From: Ardenticatenaceae bacterium
GTDB taxonomy: Bacteria > Chloroflexota > Anaerolineae > Promineifilales > Promineifilaceae
Reading direction: 5' to 3'
DNA length: 52,708 bases
Assembly (NCBI GenBank): GCA_030065875.1
Contig: JASJCR010000036.1
Location: 1 to 52,708, forward strand
The notes beneath the pieces were generated by a model that saw only the letters and a list, made by a program, of their open reading frames with translations, did no database searches and was not told the DNA's origin. Shown piece after piece: positions 8,838 through 17,660 of this stretch; the first letter of the stretch is position 1, and each line of letters begins with the position of its first letter. The position numbers and the translations under genes are program-made.

Positions 8838-8919
8838 GGAGATACGAAATACGAGATACGAAATATGAGATACGAAATATGAGATACGTAATTCGTAAAT
8901 CGTATTTCGTATCTCGTAA
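8838..8919. repeat. Family D repeat (GAGATACGAAATA words) forming a long hairpin
   Basis: Three to four left-arm units, GAGATACGAAATAC / GAGATACGAAATAT, are followed by a right arm containing TCGTATTTCGTATCTCG, their reverse complement. The element occupies essentially the whole gap between the metG stop and the next start. The same family is seen at 34636-34745 and at the last bases of the window. Confidence 0.9.
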
Positions 8920-10701
8920 TTAGCCCAAACGGGCCAACTCCTCTTCCACGACGCTGGGATCGAGTTTTTTGAAGAGCGGTTTTGGTTTAGGAAGCTGCCG
9001 GCCGGCGGGAATTTCCGGTCGAGACCAGCTGCCAACCGCCCCGGTCGGGTTATAGGTCATCGCCCGATGGGAGCGGGTTTTTTCTTCGTAGGTGACAATT
9101 TCCTGTCCGCCAAAAATGCGCCCTTCTTCTCCCAGCATCTCGTGCAGTCGCTGGCAGGTAAAAGGCAAAACCGGCGCGAACAAGATTTTGAGACCGCTAA
9201 TCGCCTGTAGGGTGATATTCAGGGCGTGACCGGCCGCTGCCAGATCGGTTTTGGCCGCTTTCCAGGGGCTGGTCTCATCCAGATATTGGTTAATCAGGGT
9301 AGACAGACGCATGGTTTCCTGCAGCGCCGCCCGGAATTTACACCCATCGTACAGCTCTCCGATTTTGACAAATCCATCATCAATTGCTTCGAGGAGCGCC
9401 TTGTCCGAATCGGTGAGCGGGCCGGGATTGGGGACGACCCCGTCGAAATATTTTTGGATCATATTCAGGACGCGATTCGCCAAATTGCCCCAGTTGGCCA
9501 CCAGTTCGGTGTTGTTGCGGGTAACGTATCCGTCCCAACTCCAGTCGCTGTCGCGGGTTTCAGGCATGACGGCCGTCAAATAGTAGCGCAGCGGATCCGG
9601 ATCGTGCCGTTCCAGGGCATCGACAATCCACACGCCCCAATTCATGCTGCCGCTAATTTTGCGCCCTTCCATATTCATAAACTCGTTGGCCGGAACATCA
9701 TACGGCAGATTCAGGGCGTGGCCATCATCGCTGTACAAAGACCCAACCCCCAGCAGCTGAGCCGGCCAGATGATGGTGTGAAAAGGAATGTTGTCTTTGC
9801 CGATAAAATAAACGGAGCGCGCGTCAGGATCTTGCCACCACTTCTTCCACGCCTCCGGCTGACCCTGGTTGTGAGCCCACTCGATTGCCGCTGAGAGGTA
9901 ACCAATCACCGCTTCAAACCACACATAAAGCGTTTTATGCTCATACTCTTTAACGGGGACCGGGATGCCCCAGCCGCTGATATCGCGGGTGATGGCCCGG
10001 CCGATAAGCCCTTCATCCATGATCCAGTTGCGGGTGAATTTCAAAACATGCGGCCGCCAATGTTCTTTTTCATTTTGGATCCACCGTTCTAATCCGGTTT
10101 TGGCCAGCTTGGGCAAATCGATAAAGAAGTGCTCCGTTTCGCGCAGCTCCAATTCGCTGTCATCCGTCTTGCTGCGCGGGTTAATCAGCTGGGCTGCACT
10201 TTCAAAAAGGGTGTTGCAATTGTCGCATTGATCACCACGGGCCCGTTCGTAGCCACATACCGGACAAATCCCTTCGATATACCGATCGGGCAAAAATTTT
10301 CCGGCGGTCGGTGAATACATTTGCTCGGTCACTTTTTTGTACAAAAATCCATTGTTTAACAGGGCCAGAAACATATCCTGAGCCACCTGAAAATGATTTT
10401 CGGTATTGGTGTGGGTGAAGAGGTCGTAGCTTAACCCCAACCCCTCAAAAATGCGCAGAAATCGGTCGTGATAGTAATCAAAAACTTCCTGGATGGTTTG
10501 CCCTAATTCTTCCGCCTTGACCGTGACCGGGGTGCCGTGACTGTCTGAACCGGAAACCATCAGCACGTGATTGCCTTTGAGGCGATGATAGCGGGCGTAA
10601 ATATCGGCCGGAAGGTAGGAGCCGGTGACGTTACCGACGTGAATATCGGCATTGGCATATGGCCAGGCAACGCTGACGAGAATATGTTCTTTGTTTGTCA
10701 T
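8920..10701 (-). CDS. metG: Methionyl-tRNA synthetase
   Basis: 593 residues. N-terminal class I motif HVGN (residues 21-24, after VSVAWPYANADI). A zinc knuckle with CPVC near 146 and CDNC near 159. The second class I motif appears as KISGS near 346 (EGRKISGSMNWGVW) instead of KMSKS. An NWxVW context after this motif is seen in archaeal-type and some bacterial MetRS (from memory). The anticodon-binding helical domain follows; the C-terminal EMAP-like tRNA-binding domain is absent. It charges initiator and elongator tRNA-Met. AAGGAT nine bases before the ATG serves as the ribosome-binding site. Its stop is followed directly by a family D hairpin and then the TIGR02206-like gene. Confidence 0.97.
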   Translation of the reverse strand: MTNKEHILVSVAWPYANADIHVGNVTGSYLPADIYARYHRLKGNHVLMVSGSDSHGTPVTVKAEELGQTIQEVFDYYHDRFLRIFEGLGLSYDLFTHTNTENHFQVAQDMFLALLNNGFLYKKVTEQMYSPTAGKFLPDRYIEGICPVCGYERARGDQCDNCNTLFESAAQLINPRSKTDDSELELRETEHFFIDLPKLAKTGLERWIQNEKEHWRPHVLKFTRNWIMDEGLIGRAITRDISGWGIPVPVKEYEHKTLYVWFEAVIGYLSAAIEWAHNQGQPEAWKKWWQDPDARSVYFIGKDNIPFHTIIWPAQLLGVGSLYSDDGHALNLPYDVPANEFMNMEGRKISGSMNWGVWIVDALERHDPDPLRYYLTAVMPETRDSDWSWDGYVTRNNTELVANWGNLANRVLNMIQKYFDGVVPNPGPLTDSDKALLEAIDDGFVKIGELYDGCKFRAALQETMRLSTLINQYLDETSPWKAAKTDLAAAGHALNITLQAISGLKILFAPVLPFTCQRLHEMLGEEGRIFGGQEIVTYEEKTRSHRAMTYNPTGAVGSWSRPEIPAGRQLPKPKPLFKKLDPSVVEEELARLG

Positions 10702-10950
10702 TACAGCCTATCCTTTTAAGTAAGATGTTTTGCTGTGGCGCATAAACTCAATCGCTTCCCGTGCCAGGTGAGGGAAGGACAAGAAGGATGCACTTTTTCA
10801 CTCAAAAATGAGATGAAGATGGAAATAGAGGGAGAATGTGACCGACCGACCGGCCGGTTATTCTCATGATGTGTTTGGTTTATAGCCCCGGCGGGGCATT
10901 GTTTCGCAGGCGTAATAATCGATCATTGCGGTTTTACCCCGAATGAAAAC

Positions 10951-11658
10951 TTAGATATCCAGATCGTCATCCAGAAGCAGCTCCTCACCATCATCTTCCA
11001 GACTGTCGTCATCTTCGTCATCTTCATCTGACTCTACATACTCGGTGAGAGATTCAGCCAGCAATTCAAAATCATCTTCGCTGAGGGTTAAATAAACCTC
11101 CCCTTTGGTCAGCAGATCTTTAAATTTTGGCTGGCTTTCCAATTCGACACTGTCGAGCCACAGCGCTTTGGCCAATGAAGGTGCAAAAGCATCAATATCG
11201 ATCGGAAAAATATTGACCTTTTCAGTAGTAAATTCCATATCCGGATAATTAGAAGCATCTGCTTGTTTTGGATCACCTGTAATGGTAGCCACGGCAAAAA
11301 ATGCTTTTCCAGCAACTGAGTAGTAGATAAAGCGATCTCCCTTTGAAAGGGTTGGCGCATCGGTGTTGCACGGGGCAACGGCCGCTCGAACATCTGCCGG
11401 ATTGAGTTCTTCATTCGAAATGGTGGGTATGGTCTTAATGTAATGATTGACCGTGGAAGCGGTTGCGCGTTTTTTCTTTGACCGGCTGCTTTTGGCTTCC
11501 CGTTCCGCCTGGATATTGACCCAAATCCGTTCCTGGATGCCAATATTCAGCTCTGCTTCATTACCGTCCTCATAGCGGATCGTCATTTTCCTGGGACCGA
11601 TGTCGAGAACTTGATAATTCCCGATGCGGTTTGCATATTTTCCGCCTACTTCAAACAT
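10951..11658 (-). CDS. Unknown protein with PUA/EVE-like core and acidic C-terminal tail
   Basis: 235 residues, not confidently assigned. Residues 1-50 look like a small beta domain (GGKYANRIGNYQVLDIGPRK, MTIRYEDGNEAEL). A basic linker at 55-66 (AKSSRSKKKRA) leads to a second domain, about 95-170 (LSKGDRFIYYSVAGKAFFAV followed by ATITGD), which resembles EVE/PUA nucleic-acid-binding domains. The last 30 residues are almost all Asp/Glu (ESDEDDEDDDSLEDDGEE). The strong GGAG eight bases before the ATG supports the start. It lies upstream of metG on the same strand with a 249-bp gap. The EVE-like call is inference; a nucleic-acid-related role is plausible. Confidence 0.6.
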   Translation of the reverse strand: MFEVGGKYANRIGNYQVLDIGPRKMTIRYEDGNEAELNIGIQERIWVNIQAEREAKSSRSKKKRATASTVNHYIKTIPTISNEELNPADVRAAVAPCNTDAPTLSKGDRFIYYSVAGKAFFAVATITGDPKQADASNYPDMEFTTEKVNIFPIDIDAFAPSLAKALWLDSVELESQPKFKDLLTKGEVYLTLSEDDFELLAESLTEYVESDEDDEDDDSLEDDGEELLLDDDLDI

Positions 11659-12111
11659 GTCTTTACTCCAACGCCGTTCGTAATTGTATAAATATGATCG
11701 TGCAAGTAACGTTTTGAGGCCTCACATTGATCACGATAAAGATGCACATTTGCAGGGTCGTAGTGCACCCTGCGGAAACCTCTCTCGTTACAAAAAGTTT
11801 TAACCAGTTTCCTTTTCAATATGCTGTTTCAGGAACTTCCTGATTGTATTGGGGGAGTGATGATTCAAGACCATCGTGCCCCATTAGATAATCAAATTAC
11901 CCTTTTCTTAAATGGTTTACAAATAATGAACCATTGTAAATTTGTATAGTCAAAAGTGTCAATATTTTGCATGTTTCCCCGCAGAACGCAAGAGGAATTT
12001 TACAGAATATCAATTTTCGCTTCAAAATAGGGGCAAATTGGCCAAGAAGTACGTTAAAAAGAGGCGGGATTTTTCCAGAAAGAGGTGGAGAATGGGATAA
12101 AATAGCATTCT
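11659..12111. other. Divergent intergenic region upstream of alr
   Basis: 453 bp without a supported gene. It contains a hairpin GCAGGGT...ACCCTGC (11753-11775) and an AT-rich dyad TTTACAA...TTGTAAA (11919-11943) that could be an operator. Immediately before alr there is no Shine-Dalgarno, but a -10-like GATAAAAT lies eight bases before the ATG, so a leaderless alr transcript is possible. Confidence 0.4.
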
Positions 12112-13323
12112 ATGCATGAGACAGGCATTTATGACGGTGCGCTTGTTGAGCGAGAAATTTTGCGGCCGACGGTTGCTGAAATTGATTTGGCGCAGTTGGC
12201 TGCCAACTACAGGGCGATTCAGCAGGCTGTCGCCCCGGCCCGAGTAATGGCCACCATAAAAGCAAACGCTTATGGACACGGTTTGGTGCCAGTCGGCCGG
12301 TATCTGGCCCACCAGGGGGTTGATTACTTTGCCGTGGCCTTTGTCGAAGAAGCTCAGGCGCTGAGAGCGGCCGGGATCAAGACCCCAATTTTGGTATTTG
12401 GCGGTTTTCTGGCTGAACAAATCCCGCAGTTTTTGGAGCATGATTTGACCATCACCGCCTCTTCTGTGGAGAAGCTGCAGCAAATTGATCGGGTGGCGGC
12501 CGGGTTGGGCCGTCAAGCTCGAATTCATTTAAAATTTGATACCGGCATGGGTCGCGTGGGGGTTCAGTATGCAACCGCCAAAACCCTGCTGGATGCGGTT
12601 GCCGATTGTACGCATTGTGAAATTGAGGGGATTTACTCTCATCTGGCCACCGCGGACGAAGCGGACTTGACCCACGCCCGTTTACAGGCCGCTCGCTTTG
12701 CTGATATTTTGGCTTATAATCAACAATGTGGAAACCCCACACCACGCTGGCGGCATTTGGCAAATTCGGCCGCGATCTGTCAACTCCCTGAAACTCATTA
12801 CGATATCGTGCGGGCGGGGATATTGCTCTACGGCGTATATCCCTCACCCGAAGTAAAACGAACCGTAACGGTTAAACCTGCCTTGCGCTGGCGCTCGCGC
12901 GTCGTTTATTTCAAAATTCAACCGGCCGATCATCCGGTAAGCTACGGCAGCACCTGGCGTCACGATCAGCCGGCCCGCATCGTGACCGTTCCCGTGGGTT
13001 ATGGGGATGGGTATTTTCGGGCCATTTCCGATCGTGGAAAGGTGCTGATCAACGGCCGGCGTTATCCGATTGTGGGTCGGGTGTGCATGGACCAATTTAT
13101 GGTGCACATCGGCCAGGATTCCGCTTATAACGGCGATGAGGTGATTCTTCTAGGTGAATCTGATACCGGTGAACGGATAACCATTGAGGAATTATCCGAG
13201 TGGGCGGGTACCATCCCATATGAAATTTTGACAAATATCAACGGCCGCGTGCCGAGAATCTATAAAGAGACCTCAGACAACAGACCTCAGACCTCAGAAG
13301 GTGATCTGTTGTCTGAAGTCTGA
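12112..13323 (+). CDS. alr: Alanine racemase
   Basis: 403 residues. The PLP-lysine is K50 in ATIKANAYGHG. The catalytic tyrosine is in PVSYGSTW near 277. Family motifs TGMGRVGV and VCMDQFMVHIG are also present. It interconverts L- and D-alanine for peptidoglycan. The body ends with NGRVPRIYKE; the remaining tail (TSDNRPQTSEGDLLSEV) is translated from a family C repeat that also supplies the TGA stop. The C-terminus therefore looks extended by repeat DNA. The next gene starts 16 bp after this stop, at the end of the same repeat. Confidence 0.96.
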   Translation: MHETGIYDGALVEREILRPTVAEIDLAQLAANYRAIQQAVAPARVMATIKANAYGHGLVPVGRYLAHQGVDYFAVAFVEEAQALRAAGIKTPILVFGGFLAEQIPQFLEHDLTITASSVEKLQQIDRVAAGLGRQARIHLKFDTGMGRVGVQYATAKTLLDAVADCTHCEIEGIYSHLATADEADLTHARLQAARFADILAYNQQCGNPTPRWRHLANSAAICQLPETHYDIVRAGILLYGVYPSPEVKRTVTVKPALRWRSRVVYFKIQPADHPVSYGSTWRHDQPARIVTVPVGYGDGYFRAISDRGKVLINGRRYPIVGRVCMDQFMVHIGQDSAYNGDEVILLGESDTGERITIEELSEWAGTIPYEILTNINGRVPRIYKETSDNRPQTSEGDLLSEV

Positions 13324-13338
13324 GGTCTGTTGTCTGAG
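13272..13338. repeat. Family C repeat: 27-bp near-perfect hairpin between alr and the flippase-like gene
   Basis: The left arm 13272-13298 (CTCAGACAACAGACCTCAG and onward) and the right arm 13312-13338 (TCTGAAGTCTGAGGTCTGTT and onward) are reverse complements with one mismatch, around a 13-nt loop. The alr stop is inside the right arm, and the next gene's ATG follows the element by one base. Confidence 0.95.
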
Positions 13339-13339
13339 T

Positions 13340-14353
13340 ATGCGTAACTGGAAATTTTGGCTTGGTCTGGCCATCAGCATTATTTTTATGTGGTGGGCGT
13401 TGAACGGCCTTGAATGGGGAGATATTTGGCAGGCGGTGCGTTTCGCCAACTACTGGTGGTTGGTGCCCAGCGTAGCGACTTACTTTGTGGCCGTATGGGT
13501 CCGAACCTGGCGCTGGGATTATATGCTGCGGCCGCTGGGGCACATTCCGGTCAAGCGCCTTTTTCCGGTGGTCGTGATCGGCTATATGGGAAACAATATT
13601 TATCCGTTTCGGGCTGGAGAACTGCTGCGATCTTACGTTTTATATCGCCGTGAGGAAATTCCGGTTAGCGCTAGTTTGGCGACCGTGATCGTGGAACGAG
13701 TCTTTGATGGCTTGATCATGCTCCTTTTTGTTTTTCTCGCCCTCCCATTTTTCCCCTTGCCGGAAAATTATCGTTCTTTAGTCATATTGGCCAGCGTTGC
13801 TTTTTTAGGCGCACTCATCGTCTTTTTCGCCCTGGCCTCGATGCCGCGCAGAGCTTTGAAGCTGGTTGGTTGGGGGTGCCGATGGCTGCCGGATCGTTGG
13901 GGAGAGGCGATATTTGACTTTGCCAAACGATTTTTAGATGGATTGCTTGGCCTGCGAAATTTCCGCAACGTACTAATGATTTTTGGCACTTCGCTCATCA
14001 TCTGGCTCCTGGAAACGGTAAAATATTGGTTTGTCATGCATGCCTTTGATTTTGGGGAGGCGCAGGTGTCGTTTTTCGCCTTGATGTTGATGAACGGCGT
14101 GGTAAATTTAGCCACGACCTTGCCCTCTGCACCGGGGTATGTGGGTACTTTTGACAAACCGGGAATTGCCGTTTTGATGCTGTACGGGGTGGCTGGTGAA
14201 ATTGCGGCCGCCTATACGTTGACTCTGCATGTGGCCCTGTGGCTGCCGATCACCGCTCTGGGAGGATATTATATGGTGAAAGAGGGGATGCGCTGGGCCG
14301 ATTTTAATCGTGCCGCCCGGTTAAACGAACAAAACGCAGGAGTAGGACTTTGA
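13340..14353 (+). CDS. Lysylphosphatidylglycerol synthase TM-region family (flippase-like) protein
   Basis: 337 residues. Starts at the ATG encoding [19 protein letters not shown]; the open frame extends further upstream only through the family C repeat. Seven or eight membrane segments. Family landmarks are [31 protein letters not shown] (residues about 82-101) and [13 protein letters not shown] near 260. This matches the UPF0104/LPG_synthase_TM family, which includes AglD-like and MprF flippase-like proteins. It probably moves or modifies lipid-linked substrates; the substrate is unknown. It overlaps the next gene by 4 bp (TTGA), indicating translational coupling to the FAD enzyme. Confidence 0.85.
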   Translation: MRNWKFWLGLAISIIFMWWALNGLEWGDIWQAVRFANYWWLVPSVATYFVAVWVRTWRWDYMLRPLGHIPVKRLFPVVVIGYMGNNIYPFRAGELLRSYVLYRREEIPVSASLATVIVERVFDGLIMLLFVFLALPFFPLPENYRSLVILASVAFLGALIVFFALASMPRRALKLVGWGCRWLPDRWGEAIFDFAKRFLDGLLGLRNFRNVLMIFGTSLIIWLLETVKYWFVMHAFDFGEAQVSFFALMLMNGVVNLATTLPSAPGYVGTFDKPGIAVLMLYGVAGEIAAAYTLTLHVALWLPITALGGYYMVKEGMRWADFNRAARLNEQNAGVGL

Positions 14354-15699
14354 GAAAAAAAATTGCGGTGGTTGGGGCAGGAATTACCGGCTTATCGGCC
14401 GCTCTTGACCTCGCACGTGTGGGTCATGACGTCACTGTCTTTGAGGCCGCCCCTCAAACCGGGGGGCTGGCTCGCGGGTTTCAAGATGAGCGCTGGCAAT
14501 GGCCGCTGGAACATTTTTACCATCATCTCTTTCAATCCGATAAGGAAATCATTCATCTCGTCGATGAATTGGGGATCAAGGAAAAGCTGTTTTTTCCCAA
14601 GCCACAAAGCTCGATTTTTTTTCAAAATCGCATTTATCCCTTTGACTCCATTCCCTCTTTTTTTAACTTTCCTGGCTTTAACTTATTTGACACGATGCGT
14701 TTTGGGGCGGTTACCGCCGTACTGCGCTATTTGCGGCTTTGGCGAGTCCTTGAGCGGGTTACGGCCGATCGCTGGATGCGTCGCTGGTACGGAAAACGGG
14801 TCTATGAATCATCGTGGCGTCCTCTTCTGATTAATAAATTTGGCAAATATTACGATCAGGTGCCCATGTCCTGGATGTGGGCTCGGATTTATGCCCGGTC
14901 ATTTGGATTGGGGTATTTTGAGGGTGGATTTCAAACCTTTGTCGACGCCCTGACCGATAAGGTTGTTGATATGGGGGGGAAGATTTACCTCGAAACCCCG
15001 ATCAGCCGCATTGATGATGAAAACGGCCGGCTGCGCGTATCTGACCGCGAAAACCGTTCTGACGTATTTGATCAGGTGTTGGTGACCCTTTCTCCTCAGC
15101 GGCTGCTGGATATGGTGCCTTCGCTCAAAGCGCTGCACAACGATTATGCTAAACAGGTCGATGAATTGACCCATATCGGGGCCCTGGTGCTTGTGGCGGC
15201 GATGCGCTGGCCCCTCATGAAAAAAACGTACTGGCTCAACATTCCTGCTGATACCCCCGACAGAGGTGAAAATGAAATTCCCTTTTTAGCGCTGGTTGAA
15301 CACACCAATTACATCGATAATCGCCATTATGGGGGTGATCATCTCATTTATATGGGAGATTATTTGCCGGGTGATCACGCTTATTTTTCGATGGAAAAAG
15401 CGGAGATAGAAGAATTGTTTTTTACCCATTTGCAGCGGTTTAATCCGAATTTCAGACGGGATTGGGTTCGCAAAACCTGGTTGTTCCGAGCGGATTATGC
15501 CCAACCGGTACCCTTTGTCAACCACTCAAAAAATTTGCCTGATTTGCAAACGCCGGTCAATGGGTTGTACTTTGCCAGCATGAGCCAGGTTTATCCGTGG
15601 GATCGTGGCACAAACTTTGCGGTTGAAATCGGCCGGCGAGCCGTCCGGCTGATGGAGAAAGATGGCGTTGAAAGGCAGACCGAAAGGAAGCCTGAGTAG
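14350..15699 (+). CDS. FAD-dependent amine oxidase/protoporphyrinogen oxidase-type oxidoreductase
   Basis: 449 residues, TTG start overlapping the previous stop, preceded by AGGAG. N-terminal dinucleotide-binding motif [19 protein letters not shown] (residues 4-22) with the acidic VFEA end of strand 2, then GGLARGF. The C-terminal FAD region carries [26 protein letters not shown]. The family includes protoporphyrinogen oxidases, phytoene desaturases and UDP-galactopyranose mutase-like enzymes. Members next to UPF0104 flippases and sugar genes are often annotated only as NAD(P)/FAD-dependent oxidoreductases. A role in envelope lipid or sugar modification is inference from context. Confidence 0.85.
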   Translation: MRKKIAVVGAGITGLSAALDLARVGHDVTVFEAAPQTGGLARGFQDERWQWPLEHFYHHLFQSDKEIIHLVDELGIKEKLFFPKPQSSIFFQNRIYPFDSIPSFFNFPGFNLFDTMRFGAVTAVLRYLRLWRVLERVTADRWMRRWYGKRVYESSWRPLLINKFGKYYDQVPMSWMWARIYARSFGLGYFEGGFQTFVDALTDKVVDMGGKIYLETPISRIDDENGRLRVSDRENRSDVFDQVLVTLSPQRLLDMVPSLKALHNDYAKQVDELTHIGALVLVAAMRWPLMKKTYWLNIPADTPDRGENEIPFLALVEHTNYIDNRHYGGDHLIYMGDYLPGDHAYFSMEKAEIEELFFTHLQRFNPNFRRDWVRKTWLFRADYAQPVPFVNHSKNLPDLQTPVNGLYFASMSQVYPWDRGTNFAVEIGRRAVRLMEKDGVERQTERKPE

Positions 15700-16140
15700 A
15701 CTATCGAATTGGTATAGAAACCAAGTTTACTCAATATCTGTTTCCCAATCACCTGAAAGGTTTACAAAAGAAATAAGAAAAAAAGCACCGCGGATTTTAT
15801 GGATTGACCCAGGTATTTCTTATTAATCCTTTAGCCGCGCTGTGAACAGGGTCTCTGGACAATTTCTTAGACCTTAACCTAATTTGCACCCCTACGGTGC
15901 AGCCGAATGAATTCGGCCGCAATGAAAACCGGATTTTGAGTGTTAACAAATAAACACCGATAAGGCTTTGTCATTCCCGCGAGAGCGGGATGACGGGCTT
16001 GTTATTGGATGATGGTTCATATTCACGCTCCCAAAGTCTCTAGCCACCTTTTTGGCTTATCATTTAAACATCCATTTATTAGATGAGGGGTAGCCCGGAG
16101 CAGCTACCGAAATAATCGGATTTAAATCAGGAGTTTTTTC
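15700..16140. repeat. Intergenic stretch with second family G (REP-like) copy
   Basis: 441 bp without a gene. A REP-like hairpin lies at about 15970-15998 (CATTCCCGCGAGAGCGGGATGACGGG in two pieces). Its flanks match those of the copy at 2.28-2.40 kb: AACAAATAAACACC upstream and GGTTCATATTCAC downstream. Degenerate words (GCGGATTTTATGGATTGACCC) precede it. No promoter for the downstream sugar dehydrogenase could be assigned. Confidence 0.65.
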
Positions 16141-17523
16141 ATGAAGATTATTATTGTAGGCACCGGTTATGTGGGTTTGCCCCACGCGGCCGTATGTGCT
16201 GAATCTGGACATGAAGTGCATGCGTACGATATCGATGATAATCGGATCAACGCTTATAAATCAGGGGATCGGGCTCAGATCGAAGCTCATGTTAACGAAC
16301 CCGGTCTGGCCAATGCCATTCAGGATACCCTTGATCGTTACCTCTTTTTCAGCACTGAAATTGAACCAATTATCGAAGGGGTCGACGTCATATTTATGTG
16401 TTTAAATACCCCTCCTAATCGGGATGGGTCGAGCAATCTCAGCTATTTAATCAACGCCTCTCGCGATGTCGGCCGGGCCCTGGCCAAGCGCCAAGAGAAA
16501 AAACGAGTGGTGGTGGTGAACAAAAGCACGGTGCCGATTGGTACGGCCCGTTTGGTCGAGCGAATTCTAAAAGAAGAAGGAGTCGAAAATTTTGGGGTGG
16601 CCTCCAATCCCGAATTTTTGGCCCAGGGAAACGCCGTTGAAGGATCACGGCGGCCGGATCGCGTCGTGGTTGGGGCGGACACGCCCGAAGATTTGGAACT
16701 GCTGCGTCGAGTTTACAATCAGTTTACCAACCACGTACGCATTAAATATATTGAGACAACCCCGGAAACGTCTGAGTCGATCAAATATATGGCCAACTCA
16801 CTGCTGCTAACCTATATCTCTTACTGGAACGGAGTTGGTGCCCGGTTGGCTGAATCATACGACAACATTCGCATGGAAGACCTCAAGCGGGGGGTCACGG
16901 CCGATTCTCGCATCAGCACCTGGGGCTCTTATGTGAGCAACGGCGCGGGAGGCAGCTGTTTTGGTAAAGACATTCAATCGTTGATGTATCAGCTCAATCA
17001 GGCGGGCCAATCAACCGATTTGCTAAATGCGGTATACAACATCAACGAATATCAGAAAAGCTATTTAATCGATCGGGCGATTTACGAAGGTGGATTTAAC
17101 TTTAATCAGAAAAAAGTGGCCATTTTAGGGCTGGCGTTTAAAAAGCGGACCAACGACATGCGTGATTCAGCTGCACTAAATGCCGTTGAAGCTCTGTTAG
17201 GGAAAGGGGTATCGGAAATTCGCGCGTATGATCCCCTGGCCGTCGACACAGCTAAAAACCATTGGTTTAATCCCAGCAAAAACCATCTTTTTGAGCGCAT
17301 TACCTATCATGATTCACCACGTGAGGCGATTGAAGGCACCGATGCGGTTTATATTTCCACCGATTGGGAAGAATTCCGCGGCTTATCCCGAACGATAGAA
17401 ACAACGGTAGACCCACCTTATTTGGTCATCGACGGCCGGCGCATGATCCCCGACTATCAATCTCTTGTTGACAGAGGGTTTACATATTTGCCGGTTGGGG
17501 GACCGGTTAAAAAGTTGGCGTAA
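16141..17523 (+). CDS. UDP-glucose/GDP-mannose dehydrogenase family nucleotide-sugar dehydrogenase
   Basis: 460 residues. Rossmann motif IIIVGTGYVGLPHAAVCAE (residues 3-21). Conserved NKSTVPIGTA and SNPEFLAQG. Catalytic cysteine near 271 in GAGGSCFGKDIQSL. Central helix ETSESIKYMANSLLLTYIS and C-terminal substrate domain GLAFKKRTNDMRDS. It oxidises a UDP- or GDP-sugar to the uronic acid with NAD, supplying precursors for cell-surface polymers. GGAG eight bases before the ATG is the ribosome-binding site. An intrinsic terminator follows 30 bp after the stop. Confidence 0.92.
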   Translation: MKIIIVGTGYVGLPHAAVCAESGHEVHAYDIDDNRINAYKSGDRAQIEAHVNEPGLANAIQDTLDRYLFFSTEIEPIIEGVDVIFMCLNTPPNRDGSSNLSYLINASRDVGRALAKRQEKKRVVVVNKSTVPIGTARLVERILKEEGVENFGVASNPEFLAQGNAVEGSRRPDRVVVGADTPEDLELLRRVYNQFTNHVRIKYIETTPETSESIKYMANSLLLTYISYWNGVGARLAESYDNIRMEDLKRGVTADSRISTWGSYVSNGAGGSCFGKDIQSLMYQLNQAGQSTDLLNAVYNINEYQKSYLIDRAIYEGGFNFNQKKVAILGLAFKKRTNDMRDSAALNAVEALLGKGVSEIRAYDPLAVDTAKNHWFNPSKNHLFERITYHDSPREAIEGTDAVYISTDWEEFRGLSRTIETTVDPPYLVIDGRRMIPDYQSLVDRGFTYLPVGGPVKKLA

Positions 17524-17554
17524 AATCGCCATTTCCACATGAATTCGCTTGCTT

Positions 17555-17590
17555 GCCCGTAGGATTTTTCCCTATGGGCTTTTTTTTTTG
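17555..17590 (+). terminator. Intrinsic terminator after the sugar dehydrogenase
   Basis: Stem GCCCGTAGG / CCTATGGGC with loop ATTTTTC, followed by ten T residues. Confidence 0.92.
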
Positions 17591-17660
17591 CCAGAATTGC
17601 TTAGAATTTAACTCTAGTTGCTACAATTCTTTTCACCTCTCACCCCAAAAGGAGTTCCGC

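Noticed and set aside
10840..10862. GACCGACCGACCGGCCGGTT as an operator or origin site
   Set aside because: Short GC dyad made of the window-wide CGGCCG word; nothing else supports a role.
13301..13339. Longer N-terminus for the flippase-like protein
   Set aside because: The added residues are translated family C repeat; the ATG at 13340 starts directly with the membrane segment.
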